Assembly (NCBI GenBank): GCA_934563745.1
Contig: CAKTHE010000018.1
Coordinates: 1 to 45,421, forward strand
Origin: an uncultured Dysosmobacter sp.
GTDB lineage: Bacteria; Bacillota; Clostridia; Oscillospirales; Oscillospiraceae
Length of the DNA: 45,421 bases
Direction of reading: 5' to 3'
Within the stretch, counting starts at the first letter, position 1. Each line of letters begins with the position of its first letter. This document shows, piece after piece, positions 1-8,263 of the stretch. Both the position numbers and the translations under genes were made by a program. Below the pieces are notes generated by a model. The model ran no database searches. It was not told where the DNA came from and saw nothing but the letters and a program-made list of their open reading frames with translations.

Positions 1-18
1 CGGAGAGACAACAGAAAA

Positions 19-46
19 GGCAGACAGTACAATTGCACTGCCTGCC
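19..46 (-). terminator. Probable terminator of the MATE gene
   Basis: Two 10-base arms (GGCAGACAGT and ACTGCCTGCC, one mismatch) form a hairpin. Read on the minus strand it is followed by TTTTCTG. It lies about 60 bases beyond the stop of the minus-strand MATE gene. Bases 47-108 hold nothing else that I recognise. Confidence 0.5.
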
Positions 47-108
47 TAATCCGAGGACACGCTTCAAGGTACCCCTTTCAGGAGTAGCGGAAGGGTCCTG
101 CTTCTTTT

Positions 109-1497
109 TTAGGCGTTTGGTTCTTCCTCCGGCGCCCGGCTGCCGCCTTTGGCGCAGGGCCCGCTGCCCGGCCGCAGCAGCCGCTCCCTGTGACGCAGGT
201 AATAGCCGTAACCGGTCAGGTCGGCCAGCACCCAGCCGATGGGAATCGCCGCCCAAATACCGTCGGCCCCCACCGGTCCCGCCAGGGCATAGCCCAGCGC
301 CACCCGGGTCCCCAGCGAGATCACCGTCAGCACCACACTCATTCCCGGCCGCTTGACCGCCCGGTAAAAGCCATACAGCAAAAACAGGCAGCCGATGCCC
401 ACGTAAAATGCGCCCTCGATCCGCAGATAGCGGACGCCCACCGCCAGCACGGCCGTTTCCTCCTTGCGGATAAAAATCCGCAGCAGCGGCCGGGCAAACA
501 CCACCACCAGCGCGGAGATGGCCGCCGAAAAGCCGGCGCTCAGGGCCGTCGCCTTCCGGAACCCCTCCTTCAGGCGCTCCGGCTGTTCCGCGCCGTAATT
601 CTGCGCCGCAAAGGTGGAAAAGGCATTGCCGAAATCCTGCACTGGCAGATAGGCAAACGAGTCGATCTTAACGGCGGCGGCGAAGGCAGCCATCGTGACC
701 GGGCCGAAGCTGTCTACCAGACGCTGGATCAGCAAGATGCCGAAATTCATGGCCGACTGCTGCGCGCAGGTCAGCAGGGAGAGATCCAGAAGCTCCCGCA
801 AAACGGAAGCGCTGAAGCGCAGCTCCCCCCGTCCGGGCAGAAGGTCCCGGCAGCGGACACAGGCGTAAAGAAAAATACCGACTCCGGATAAATACTGCGC
901 CAGTACGGTCGCAATGGCCGCACCGGCCACGCCCCAGTGAAACACCAGTACAAAAAGAAGGTCCAGCCCCACATTCAGTACGGCGGCCGCTCCCAAAAAC
1001 CACAGCGGCACCACCGAGTTTCCCACCGCCCGCAGCAGGCAGGCGAAAAAGTTATATAAGAAGGTCGCCGGCAAGCCCGCAAAGATGATGCGCAGATAGG
1101 CCCGCATGGAATCATACAGCTCCGCCGGCACCTGCAGAAAGCGCAGAATGGGATCCGTCAGCAGATAGACACCTGCCGTCAGGACCAGGGTCACGGACAG
1201 GATCAGCACAAACGCATGCCCCACGGCCCTGTGCAGGGCCCCGCGGTCCCGCCGGCCCAGGTAAATGGAAAACAGCGCCCCGGCGCCCATGGAAAGCCCC
1301 AGAAAGACCGAGGTCAAAAACGTCATCAGCGTATATGCAGAGCCCACTGCCGCCAGCGCGTTGCGTCCCAGCGCCTGCCCTACAATCAGAGTGTCGGCAA
1401 TATTGTAAAACTGCTGCAAAAGATCGCCCGCCACCATGGGCAGAGCAAAGAGGATCAGCCCCCGGCTGATACTTCCCCGTGTCAAGTCCTGATACAT
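109..1497 (-). CDS. MATE family multidrug/metabolite efflux transporter
   Basis: This 462-residue inner-membrane protein has the twelve hydrophobic segments and two-lobe organisation of MatE exporters, which expel cationic drugs or metabolites in exchange for Na+ or H+. The N-terminus (LFALPMVAGDLLQQFYNIADTL) is the typical first MatE helix, with the family's Q-x-x-N-x-x-D pattern, followed by LIVGQALG. The C-terminus is a charged cytoplasmic tail. The start is the ATG downstream of a near-consensus promoter at 1536-1564. It is divergent from an Lrp/AsnC-type regulator, and a 21-bp palindrome overlaps its -10 element, so local control by that regulator is likely. The substrate cannot be read from the sequence. 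Confidence 0.9.
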   Translation of the reverse strand: MYQDLTRGSISRGLILFALPMVAGDLLQQFYNIADTLIVGQALGRNALAAVGSAYTLMTFLTSVFLGLSMGAGALFSIYLGRRDRGALHRAVGHAFVLILSVTLVLTAGVYLLTDPILRFLQVPAELYDSMRAYLRIIFAGLPATFLYNFFACLLRAVGNSVVPLWFLGAAAVLNVGLDLLFVLVFHWGVAGAAIATVLAQYLSGVGIFLYACVRCRDLLPGRGELRFSASVLRELLDLSLLTCAQQSAMNFGILLIQRLVDSFGPVTMAAFAAAVKIDSFAYLPVQDFGNAFSTFAAQNYGAEQPERLKEGFRKATALSAGFSAAISALVVVFARPLLRIFIRKEETAVLAVGVRYLRIEGAFYVGIGCLFLLYGFYRAVKRPGMSVVLTVISLGTRVALGYALAGPVGADGIWAAIPIGWVLADLTGYGYYLRHRERLLRPGSGPCAKGGSRAPEEEPNA

Positions 1498-1516
1498 CGC
1501 GCACTTTCACCACTTT

Positions 1517-1537
1517 ATATTTTCGTTTCGAAAATAT
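1517..1537. promoter_or_regulatory. Palindromic operator candidate in the MATE/Lrp intergenic region
   Basis: Arms ATATTTTCG and CGAAAATAT form a perfect inverted repeat around a TTT spacer. The 3' end overlaps the -10 box of the MATE promoter and the rest covers its start site. The adjacent Lrp-type regulator is the obvious candidate ligand, by inference only. Confidence 0.55.
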
Positions 1538-1564
1538 TATACTCTGCGTGCTTTCGTAATGCAA
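1536..1564 (-). promoter_or_regulatory. Sigma-A type promoter of the MATE gene
   Basis: On the minus strand, -35 TTGCAT (1559-1564) and -10 TATAAT (1536-1541) are separated by exactly 17 bases. This gives a leader of about 30 bases to the ATG at 1497. Confidence 0.75.
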
Positions 1565-1579
1565 TATAAATATTTCTTA

Positions 1580-1608
1580 TTGTGTTTTTTGGAAATTTGT
1601 GCTATCCT
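1580..1608 (+). promoter_or_regulatory. Promoter of the Lrp-type regulator
   Basis: TTGTGT (1580-1585) and TATCCT (1603-1608) are spaced 17 bases apart. A short leader with TTGAGGTGAT precedes the ATG at 1626. It is weaker than the divergent MATE promoter. Confidence 0.5.
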
Positions 1609-1625
1609 TCCCTTGAGGTGATCGC

Positions 1626-2084
1626 ATGTTTTTAAGCGGCTTGGATGAACTGGACCAGAAAATCATTTCCCTGTTGGTGGAGAATGCCCGCTACAGCTAT
1701 TCCGAAATCGGCGAGAAACTGGGGTATTCCCGGGTCGCCATCAAAAATCATATGGACGCGCTGGAAGCCCGGGGCGTGATCGAAGAATATACGACCATCA
1801 TCAACCCGCAAAAGCTGGGCGGCGCCGTATCCTGCTATTTTGAAATTGAGACCCGGCCGGAGACCTTTTTGTCCGTCACCGAGCAATTGAACGCCTGTCC
1901 CACAGTCACACAGATCTATCGGGTCACCGGAGACTGCCGCCTTCACGTGCACGCCGTGGCAGCCGATCAGAATGAGCTGGAAGCCTTTCTGCAAAACACC
2001 ATCGACGCGCTTCCGGGCATCGTCTCGTGCAGCACCCATGTAATTCTCTCCCGGATCAAGGACATCAAGGGGCTCCGCCTTTAA
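1626..2084 (+). CDS. Lrp/AsnC family transcriptional regulator
   Basis: This 152-residue protein has the two-domain layout of feast/famine regulators. The winged helix-turn-helix is at about residues 5-55, with a recognition helix around YSRVAIKNHMDALEARG. An alpha-beta RAM/AsnC ligand-binding domain at about 70-145 ends in STHVILSRIKDIKGL. Such proteins form dimers to hexadecamers and sense amino acids or related small molecules. It is transcribed divergently from the MATE exporter, with 128 bp between them containing two promoters and a perfect palindrome. The likely job is local control of the exporter and of itself. The effector is unknown. Confidence 0.9.
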   Translation: MFLSGLDELDQKIISLLVENARYSYSEIGEKLGYSRVAIKNHMDALEARGVIEEYTTIINPQKLGGAVSCYFEIETRPETFLSVTEQLNACPTVTQIYRVTGDCRLHVHAVAADQNELEAFLQNTIDALPGIVSCSTHVILSRIKDIKGLRL

Positions 2085-2162
2085 GGCACGGCTCTTTTCG
2101 GGACGGTCCCGTTCCGTACGGCCGGGGCCGCCGTTCCCCGGAAACAAAAGGCTATAAAGGCA

Positions 2163-2200
2163 AAAAGAGGAGAAATGCCAGATGGCATTTCTCCTCTTTT
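2163..2200. terminator. Bidirectional terminator between convergent genes
   Basis: A perfect 17-bp stem (2163-2179 with 2184-2200, loop AGAT) has an A-run on one side and a T-run on the other. It sits between the ends of the plus-strand Lrp gene and the minus-strand ligase gene and can serve both. Confidence 0.85.
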
Positions 2201-2229
2201 CCAATCGGGTCCGGGGCAGGAAGGCGGCC

Positions 2230-3777
2230 TCAGGCCTGCTCCTGCGCTCCCTCCGCCCGGCAGACCTTAACGCCGGCAATGGTCATGGCAAACACAAACC
2301 AGAAGATACACATCACCCGGGGATAATTCCACAGATAATCCGCCAGGCCGCAGACCATGGAGCCGCACAGGGCCGCCGCCCCGGCCGCCGTCAGGGTACG
2401 GGCCGGCGAATCCGGGCAGTGACGCACGGTCCGCGCCGCAGTCTTGATGTTCCAGAGCATCGTCCCCACAAACGACACGACCCCCAGCAGGCCGGCCTCG
2501 ACCCACACCTGCAGATAAATGTTATGCGCGTGCACAAAGGGCGCTTTGGCATGGTAGAGATTCTCCGCGGAAATATACTGCTGTACCGCCGCGGTCCCCA
2601 GGCCCGCTCCGGTAACAGGGGACTGCCGGATCACGGCCAGGGCGGCTTGATAGAGGGGAATCCGGCTGGACGTGGATGTATCCGACGTGTTGGTAATGGT
2701 CAGAATCCGATGCCAGATCGTGTCCGGCAGCAGCGGAATGCAGGCCAGACACACCACAACAAACGCCGGGATCAGCTTCGGCTTCCACAAAAACACAAAC
2801 ACCACCGCCGCGCAGGCGATTCCGACCCAGCTGGCCCGGGAATACGTCATCCCCAGAGCTGCCGCCCCCACCGCGCAGACGCCGCAGGCCATCAGCCTGG
2901 AAAGCCAGTGCCGGGAGGCAAAGATCAGTGCGACCGCCAGCGGCAGCAGCAGAATCAGCACCTCGGCAAAGGTGTTGGGATTATCGAAAAAGGACTCCAC
3001 ACGGCCGGGCATCCCCTCATTGACCGTCAGGTCCACATAGGATTTATTGACCTCGACCCCCTGGATCCGCTGATAAACGCCATAGAGGGAGGACACCAGC
3101 ACAGCCACACTTCCGCCGGCGGCCAGGCGCTTAAGCTCCTCCCCGGAGCGCACCGCGCTGACCGTCACCAAAACACACAGGGCCGCCGAGGCGTGATAAA
3201 GCAGGAACCGGCCCGAAAGGCTGGGATAGGCCGACAGCGGCACTGCCAGGCACACGGCCGCAAACAGGGCCGCCGTATAGGGGCCCAGGCTGCGCAGATC
3301 CAGGCGCGCCGCTGCCCCCCGGTGCATGCTGCGGACATAAAACAGCAGCACCAGCAGCGTAAAGCCCAGCAGACTGTACGCATTGTTCCAATAGGCAAAG
3401 GGGATCACCCACAGCAGCATGATCAGCCAGGATTCCCCAATGGCGCTCTCATCCCCCAGGGCAAACGCCAGGCGGGCAAAAAAGCTGCCGTCAAAGAGCG
3501 TCTTCAGCGCCCTGTACAACCGGTGCAGCAGCGTCCCCGGCACATTGACCAGCGCGCACAAGATCCGGCAGGTCCGGCTTTTCGGCCAGGCGGCTGCCAG
3601 ATATCCCTCCCGGCACAGCACCCGCAGCACCCCCGAGGTGTCGATCTGCCGGTTGCACCAGCAGCCCGCCGCCGCCAAGCAGCGATGCAGGCGGCTGTCC
3701 CCGTATATACACACGATCGCCGCCCACAGCCGGCACACCGCGCCGCCGATCCGGCTCTCTTTTACATATTGTTCCAT
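2230..3777 (-). CDS. O-antigen ligase / Wzy-like polysaccharide polymerase, membrane protein
   Basis: This 515-residue protein has many hydrophobic segments. The central region (about residues 190-430) resembles the Wzy_C/O-antigen ligase family: TYSRASWVGIACAA, then a long periplasmic-type loop with a GAGLGT element and HAHNIYLQVWVEAGLLG, where the family's conserved H-N sits. In Gram-positives such proteins join or polymerise glycan units on undecaprenyl carriers for capsule, teichoic or exopolysaccharide. The first 100 or so residues are Cys/Arg-rich, poorly hydrophobic, and not recognisable to me. The ATG at 3777 follows the upstream GT2 gene by 25 bases, so the two are cotranscribed from the promoter at 4902-4930. 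Confidence 0.8.
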   Translation of the reverse strand: MEQYVKESRIGGAVCRLWAAIVCIYGDSRLHRCLAAAGCWCNRQIDTSGVLRVLCREGYLAAAWPKSRTCRILCALVNVPGTLLHRLYRALKTLFDGSFFARLAFALGDESAIGESWLIMLLWVIPFAYWNNAYSLLGFTLLVLLFYVRSMHRGAAARLDLRSLGPYTAALFAAVCLAVPLSAYPSLSGRFLLYHASAALCVLVTVSAVRSGEELKRLAAGGSVAVLVSSLYGVYQRIQGVEVNKSYVDLTVNEGMPGRVESFFDNPNTFAEVLILLLPLAVALIFASRHWLSRLMACGVCAVGAAALGMTYSRASWVGIACAAVVFVFLWKPKLIPAFVVVCLACIPLLPDTIWHRILTITNTSDTSTSSRIPLYQAALAVIRQSPVTGAGLGTAAVQQYISAENLYHAKAPFVHAHNIYLQVWVEAGLLGVVSFVGTMLWNIKTAARTVRHCPDSPARTLTAAGAAALCGSMVCGLADYLWNYPRVMCIFWFVFAMTIAGVKVCRAEGAQEQA

Positions 3778-3802
3778 GACTTGACGCTCCGTTCTTTCGT
3801 CT

Positions 3803-4816
3803 TCAGCGGTTTTTCCACTGATACAGCCTGCTGAGGGTCCAATAGTGGCCGCCGCGCAGCAGATCCGCCACCAGCTGCTTGCGCCGGTTCAGCCCCTGGG
3901 GGCGCAGTGCCGCAAGGGCCTCCGCCATTTCCGGCCGGCGGCACCACGCCGCCACAGCCGCCTGCTTTTCCGCCAGGGACTTCGGATTCCCCGCCGCGTA
4001 TTCGTTCCCCACGGCAATCAGCGTTCCGGCCCAGTTGCTGTTTTCCCGCCACTGGGGGCACGCACGCTCCAGATCATACCGCCGGGCCAGCTCCGCCTTC
4101 CGCTCCATATAGTCCGCAAAGGTACGCTCAAAGTTCTTCATATACTTGTGCGTAGCGGAAGCCGGATTTTCATAATAGCGATACAGCGGCTGCTCCGTTA
4201 CCGCCAAACGGCGGGCATGGCAAAAATATTCCATCAGGAAAAGCTCGTCCTCCAGATAGGCCCCCGCAAAGCGCAGCGACGCCGCGCGCAGAATCTCCGC
4301 CGTATAGAGATAGCGCCAGATAAAGCCGTTGAACACTGGCTGGCGCAGCCGCTCTCCCAAAAGCGGAAGGACCACCCGCTCCCGCAGGGCGCCGTCCTCA
4401 TAAACGCCGGCCGGCAGCAGCAGCTCCGTCCGGCCCGGGTCCTCCTCCCCGCTGACGTTCCGGTGGGCGCAGCCCGCCGTGTCCGCCTGTTCGGATCCGA
4501 TCAGGCCATAGAGCACCTCCAGAAAATCCGGTTCGAAGCGGTCATCCGCGTCCAGAAACGCCAGATACGTCCCCTCCGCATGGGCAAGTCCCAGATTGCG
4601 GGCACTGCTGACGCCGCCGTTTTCCTTGTGAAATACCCGGATTCGCCGGTCCTGCTCGGCATACGCGTCACAGATCGCCCCGGAGCCATCCCGGCTTCCG
4701 TCGTCGATCAGCAGCAGCTCCCAATCCGTCAGCGTTTGGCTGCGGACACTCTCAATGCAGCCGGTCAGCAGCGCTTCCGCCTGATAGACCGGCGTAATGA
4801 CCGAAATCAGCGGCAT
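3803..4816 (-). CDS. Family 2 glycosyltransferase
   Basis: This 337-residue protein begins MPLISVITPVYQA, the first strand of a GT-A fold. LIDDGSRDGSG (nucleotide-sugar binding) and FLDADDR (the DxD metal motif) follow within the first 100 residues. It should transfer a sugar from a nucleotide-sugar donor to a growing envelope glycan at the cytoplasmic face; donor and acceptor are not predictable. The start at 4816 was chosen over an in-frame ATG 39 bases upstream because GGAAGGAG lies just ahead of it and the GT2 strand starts immediately. It is the first gene of an operon with the O-antigen-ligase-like gene downstream. Confidence 0.87.
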   Translation of the reverse strand: MPLISVITPVYQAEALLTGCIESVRSQTLTDWELLLIDDGSRDGSGAICDAYAEQDRRIRVFHKENGGVSSARNLGLAHAEGTYLAFLDADDRFEPDFLEVLYGLIGSEQADTAGCAHRNVSGEEDPGRTELLLPAGVYEDGALRERVVLPLLGERLRQPVFNGFIWRYLYTAEILRAASLRFAGAYLEDELFLMEYFCHARRLAVTEQPLYRYYENPASATHKYMKNFERTFADYMERKAELARRYDLERACPQWRENSNWAGTLIAVGNEYAAGNPKSLAEKQAAVAAWCRRPEMAEALAALRPQGLNRRKQLVADLLRGGHYWTLSRLYQWKNR

Positions 4817-4901
4817 GATCGCCTCTCCTTCCCTACAAAAGCTGCGCGGCGGCAAGCACGCCTCCGGCCCGCGCAGCCTGTTCCATCGGAATTATTTTTT
4901 T

Positions 4902-4930
4902 ATTGTACCGCATTTCTCCCCGCAGGTCAA
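4902..4930 (-). promoter_or_regulatory. Promoter of the glycosyltransferase-ligase operon
   Basis: On the minus strand, TTGACC (4925-4930) and TACAAT (4902-4907) are separated by 17 bases, close to consensus. The leader to the ATG at 4816 is about 80 bases. Confidence 0.75.
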
Positions 4931-4961
4931 CGACCTTTGCAGACCGCCCCGGCCGCCGCAA

Positions 4962-4995
4962 GAAAGGGACCTGCCCCGCAGGGCAGGTCCCTTTC
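4962..4995 (-). terminator. Terminator of metK
   Basis: A perfect 15-bp stem (GAAAGGGACCTGCCC and its complement, loop CGCA) ends in TTTCTT on the minus strand. It starts 16 bases past the metK stop codon. Confidence 0.8.
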
Positions 4996-5010
4996 TACCA
5001 TAGGTCTTTT

Positions 5011-6201
5011 TTAAAGAGCAGCCACAGCCGCCTTCAGCGCGTCGATCCGGTCCGTCTTCTCCCAGCTGACGCCCAGATCCTCCCGGCCCATCTGGCCGTA
5101 GGCTGCCAGCTGCCGGTAAATGGGACGGCGCAGGTCCAGGTCCCGAATGATCGCCGTGGGACGCAGGTCAAACACCTTGCGCACCGCCTGCTCCAGCACG
5201 TCATCGCCCATCGTTCCGGTACCGAAGGTATCCACCAGGACGCTCACCGGCTGCGCCACGCCGATGGCGTAGGCCAGCTCCACCTGGCAGCGGCGGGCCA
5301 GGCCGGCCGCCACCACGTTTTTGGCCACCCAGCGGGCTGCATAGGCGGCGCTGCGGTCCACCTTGGTCGGATCCTTACCGGAGAAGGCGCCGCCGCCGTG
5401 GGGAGCGCTGCCGCCGTAGGTATCCACAATGATCTTGCGGCCGGTCAGGCCCGTGTCAGCCGCCGGGCCGCCCAGAACAAAGCGCCCGGTCGGGTTTACA
5501 TAATACTTCGTCTTTTCATCCAGCAGCTCTGCCGGGATCACCGCCTTGATGACCTTTTCGATCATGTCGGCGCGGATCTGCTCCAGCGACGCCGCCTCGT
5601 CGTGCTGGGTGGAGATGACCACCGTGTCCACCCGGACCGGGCGGTCGTCTTCATCGTATTCCACCGTAACCTGGCTCTTGCCGTCCGGGCGCAGGTAGGT
5701 CAGCTCGCCGGTCTTGCGCAGCTCCGTCAGGCGCTTGGCCAGCTTGTGGGAAAGCGACAGGGGCAGCGGCATCAGCTCCGGCGTCTCGTCGCAGGCGTAG
5801 CCGAACATCATTCCCTGGTCGCCGGCGCCGTGGCTCAGCTCCGCGTCTTCGCCGGTCTTATTCTCCAGCGAAGTGTCCACGCCCATGGCGATATCCGGCG
5901 ACTGCTCGTCGATGGAGGTGATCACGGCGCAGGTATCGCAGTCAAAGCCGTACTTGCCCCGGTCGTAGCCGATCTCGCGGACCACCTGGCGGGCGATCTT
6001 TGCAATGTCCACCGTGCACGTGGTCGAGATCTCGCCCATCACGTGAATCAGGCCGGTGCAGGCCGTTGTTTCGCAGGCCACGCGCCCCTCCGGATCTTTT
6101 TCCAGGATTGCGTCCAGAACCGCATCCGAGATCTGATCGCAAATTTTGTCGGGATGCCCCTCGGTCACGGATTCCGAGGTAAACAGATAGTGTCTTGCCA
6201 T
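5011..6201 (-). CDS. metK: S-adenosylmethionine synthetase
   Basis: This cytoplasmic enzyme makes SAM from methionine and ATP. The 396-residue length is standard for bacterial MetK. Visible signatures are [13 protein letters not shown] near the N-terminus (catalytic His and Mg2+/ATP binding), the [11 protein letters not shown] hexapeptide region at about residues 123-133, and the P-loop-like [16 protein letters not shown] at about 268-283. The ATG at 6201 is preferred over one 81 bases upstream because AAAGGAG precedes it and homologues begin here; the longer frame would run into the riboswitch terminator. It is monocistronic, with a SAM-I riboswitch and terminator in its leader, so it is switched off when SAM is abundant. 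Confidence 0.98.
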   Translation of the reverse strand: MARHYLFTSESVTEGHPDKICDQISDAVLDAILEKDPEGRVACETTACTGLIHVMGEISTTCTVDIAKIARQVVREIGYDRGKYGFDCDTCAVITSIDEQSPDIAMGVDTSLENKTGEDAELSHGAGDQGMMFGYACDETPELMPLPLSLSHKLAKRLTELRKTGELTYLRPDGKSQVTVEYDEDDRPVRVDTVVISTQHDEAASLEQIRADMIEKVIKAVIPAELLDEKTKYYVNPTGRFVLGGPAADTGLTGRKIIVDTYGGSAPHGGGAFSGKDPTKVDRSAAYAARWVAKNVVAAGLARRCQVELAYAIGVAQPVSVLVDTFGTGTMGDDVLEQAVRKVFDLRPTAIIRDLDLRRPIYRQLAAYGQMGREDLGVSWEKTDRIDALKAAVAAL

Positions 6202-6244
6202 TTTGTTTGCTCCTTTCATTTTCCCTTCAGAGACCGTTTTGCGC

Positions 6245-6280
6245 AAAAAAAGCGCGCTTCGCCTTACAGACGAAACACGC
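6245..6280 (-). terminator. Riboswitch-controlled terminator in the metK leader
   Basis: On the minus strand, GCGTGTTTCG pairs with CGAAGCGCGC (two G-U pairs) and is followed by seven Ts. It lies between the SAM aptamer and metK and is the expected OFF structure. Confidence 0.85.
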
Positions 6281-6291
6281 AAAGTTCATTT

Positions 6292-6388
6292 TGCTCCTCA
6301 TCTGTCGGTATCCGCCGGATTTGGCACCTTACACCGCAGGTTGCCGTGGGTTCATCGGGCCGGTCCCTCCCCACACTCTTGATAAGGG
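6292..6388 (-). ncRNA. SAM-I (S-box) riboswitch
   Basis: The minus-strand leader carries the S-box core in order: CTTATCAAGAG (P1 and kink-turn side), GGAGGGACCGGCCCGATGAA, CCCACGGCAACC, GGTGCCAAATCC, and the closing ACAGATGAGG. These match the conserved SAM-I aptamer segments. A rho-independent terminator follows directly, then metK, the standard arrangement for SAM-repressed transcription. Confidence 0.95.
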
Positions 6389-6404
6389 ATTCAATTGTGT
6401 TTTC

Positions 6405-6432
6405 ATGGTACCAGATTCCGCCGAATTGTCAA
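6405..6432 (-). promoter_or_regulatory. Promoter of metK
   Basis: On the minus strand, TTGACA (6427-6432) and TACCAT (6405-6410) are separated by 16 bases. Transcription would start just before the S-box. Confidence 0.7.
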
Positions 6433-6503
6433 TACCACACTTTATGGGTTTTGTCGCATTTTCCCTCATTCCCTCCTCCCCGTCGGGATTTCACAAAAAG
6501 TAC

Positions 6504-6532
6504 ATGACTTTCTTCTTACGGCCGGCTATAAT
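6504..6532 (+). promoter_or_regulatory. Promoter of the rhomboid-like gene
   Basis: TATAAT (6527-6532) is preceded by ATGACT (6504-6509) at 17-base spacing. The leader to the TTG start at 6634 is about 95 bases, and I see no structured element in it. Confidence 0.6.
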
Positions 6533-6633
6533 AGAATTTATTTTTCCATCCCGCCCCGAAAAAGCCGCCTCCGGGTCCGCCCGGCCGGACCGCAGGGCGT
6601 CCCGGCGGGATCATTACGAAGGAGGGTCCCGCA

Positions 6634-7518
6634 TTGAGAAAATTAAACGCCGCGATGGAGCGCTTCTGCTATAATCATCCCCGCTTCGGCATCCCCAACC
6701 TGATGAAATACATCGTTTCCGGCAATCTTCTGATCTATCTTCTGGGCATTTTTTCCCGCAGCGGATTCAGCGCCGTCAGTTTCCTGGCCTTTGACTGGTC
6801 CCAGATCCGGCAGGGAGAGCTGTGGCGGCTTGTAACCTTCATCTTTGTGCCCCAGTATCAGTCCGTTCGCGATCTCTTCTGGCTGGCGATCTCGCTGTAT
6901 TTCTACTACCAGATCGGCAACATTCTGGAGCGGGAGTGGGGCACCGCCAAATTCTCGCTTTACTACTTCAGCGGCATGGTGCTGACCGTTTTGGCCGCCG
7001 TGGCCGCCAGTCTGCTCAGCGGAACCAGCTATACCATTGCCGGAACGGACTTTATCAACATGTCCATGTTCTTCGCCTTCGCCATGCTTTATCCGGACGC
7101 GCAAATTCTGCTGCTGTTCTTCCCTGTGAAAATCAAATGGCTGGCTCTTTTTGACGCGGCCTGGTTCGCCCTGAGCATCATCGGGTCCCTGCTGGCCGGC
7201 CATTTCGCCAGCGTCCTGCTGGCGGTCATCGCCCTGGCCAATTTCCTGATCTTTTTCTGGCCGGAGCTTTCCGATTGGCTCCGCCGCACCTCCGGCCGGG
7301 CCGCCCATCAGGCCTCGCCGAAAACCATCCGCTTCAAGCAGGCGGCCCGGCAGCAAGCCCGGCAGGCGCAGAGCCAGGGCTACCGTCACAAGTGCTGCGT
7401 CTGCGGCCGGACGGATACTGACTATCCCCAGCTTCAGTTCCGGTACTGCTCAAAATGCGCCGGGTATCACTGCTTCTGCGAAGACCACATTTTCAATCAC
7501 GTTCATTTTACCGAGTGA
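6634..7518 (+). CDS. Rhomboid-like membrane protein with C-terminal Cys-rich (zinc-ribbon-like) tail
   Basis: This 294-residue protein has about six transmembrane helices, then a basic Gln/Ala/Arg-rich linker (about 220-250) and a Cys/His-rich end: CCVCGRTD, then CSKCAGYHCFCEDH. The first loop carries the rhomboid pattern GELWRLVTFIFVP, and a late helix has GHFASVLLAV, matching the family's second catalytic His. The expected GxSG around the serine is absent: that segment reads DFINMSMFFAF. It is therefore either a strongly altered rhomboid or an inactive pseudoprotease that binds membrane clients. The TTG start is supported by AAGGAGGG seven bases upstream. It is alone in its transcript, divergent from metK. 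The function is unknown. Confidence 0.7.
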   Translation: MRKLNAAMERFCYNHPRFGIPNLMKYIVSGNLLIYLLGIFSRSGFSAVSFLAFDWSQIRQGELWRLVTFIFVPQYQSVRDLFWLAISLYFYYQIGNILEREWGTAKFSLYYFSGMVLTVLAAVAASLLSGTSYTIAGTDFINMSMFFAFAMLYPDAQILLLFFPVKIKWLALFDAAWFALSIIGSLLAGHFASVLLAVIALANFLIFFWPELSDWLRRTSGRAAHQASPKTIRFKQAARQQARQAQSQGYRHKCCVCGRTDTDYPQLQFRYCSKCAGYHCFCEDHIFNHVHFTE

Positions 7519-7544
7519 TTTCCGGCCGTTTTCCCCTGCGGCGC

Positions 7545-7584
7545 AAAAAAGAGCGTCCCTTTTCAGAAGAGACGCTCTTTTTTT
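7545..7584. terminator. Bidirectional terminator
   Basis: Stem AAAAAAGAGCGTC with GACGCTCTTTTTT around a 13-base loop, with A and T tracts on both strands. It serves the plus-strand rhomboid-like gene and the minus-strand ROK-controlled operon that ends at 7624. Confidence 0.85.
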
Positions 7585-7623
7585 ACTTTCGTACCGTCCG
7601 GCCGGCGCGCCGCTTTTCTTTTC

Positions 7624-8235
7624 TCACGCATCTTCGGACAGTGCCTGGCGGACCGTCTTCCACAGGGCTTCCGTATCCACCGCGTCCATATCCGTCACAT
7701 CCACCCGCAGGGTTTTCCCCACGCAGATATTATAGTCCTTTTCCGCGCAGCTTGCCGCAAAGCTGGCATAGTCCATCACCGGCTCCAGATCCCCGGCCGA
7801 CCAGGGCTGCCCCTTGTGATAGCGCCGCAGCAGATGGCCCGGATGGCGCCCGGCGCCCTGGTCCCTCTGCACGCCGCGCCGGTACAGCACCGGCAGTTCC
7901 CCGGTCAAAAGCAGCGTCACCGCCCGGTAGCCGTGCCGTTCAGTCAGATCCCGCAGCGCGGATTCATGCTTCTTGCAAAAAGGATACTCAATGATCAGCG
8001 GCTCCCCCGCGGCCATCTCACGGTCCAAAATCCGGTAAAATTCCTGCAGGCTCTGCTCGTTCAGGCGGGTCTTTTCCTCCTCGTTGTCAAAACCGCAGCG
8101 GTCAAAATAGCGTTCTTTCAGCCGGTCATAGGAATAAAGCCGGCTTTCCGGAAAGGCCCGGGACAGCCGCTGTGCAAAGCTGGATTTTCCGGAGCCGGGA
8201 CAGCCCGTCACGATCACCAACGTTTTGGTTTCCAC
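7624..8235 (-). CDS. P-loop NTPase / small-molecule kinase-like protein (AAA_33 type)
   Basis: This 203-residue cytoplasmic protein has the Walker A motif GCPGSGKS at residues 11-18 and the compact size of gluconokinase-, zeta-toxin- or polynucleotide-kinase-like proteins that phosphorylate small substrates. An acidic region (SYDRLKERYFDR, residues 35-46) and basic residues in RRGVQRDQGAGRHPGH (lid-like) fit a kinase. It is the last gene of the aldolase/ABC/SIS operon, 28 bases after the second SIS gene. The context suggests that it phosphorylates the sugar or sugar phosphate handled by the operon. That is inference, because the substrate pocket cannot be assigned by eye. Confidence 0.6.
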   Translation of the reverse strand: METKTLVIVTGCPGSGKSSFAQRLSRAFPESRLYSYDRLKERYFDRCGFDNEEEKTRLNEQSLQEFYRILDREMAAGEPLIIEYPFCKKHESALRDLTERHGYRAVTLLLTGELPVLYRRGVQRDQGAGRHPGHLLRRYHKGQPWSAGDLEPVMDYASFAASCAEKDYNICVGKTLRVDVTDMDAVDTEALWKTVRQALSEDA

Positions 8236-8263
8236 ACGCTGTTCCTCCTTTGCGCCGGCCCAT

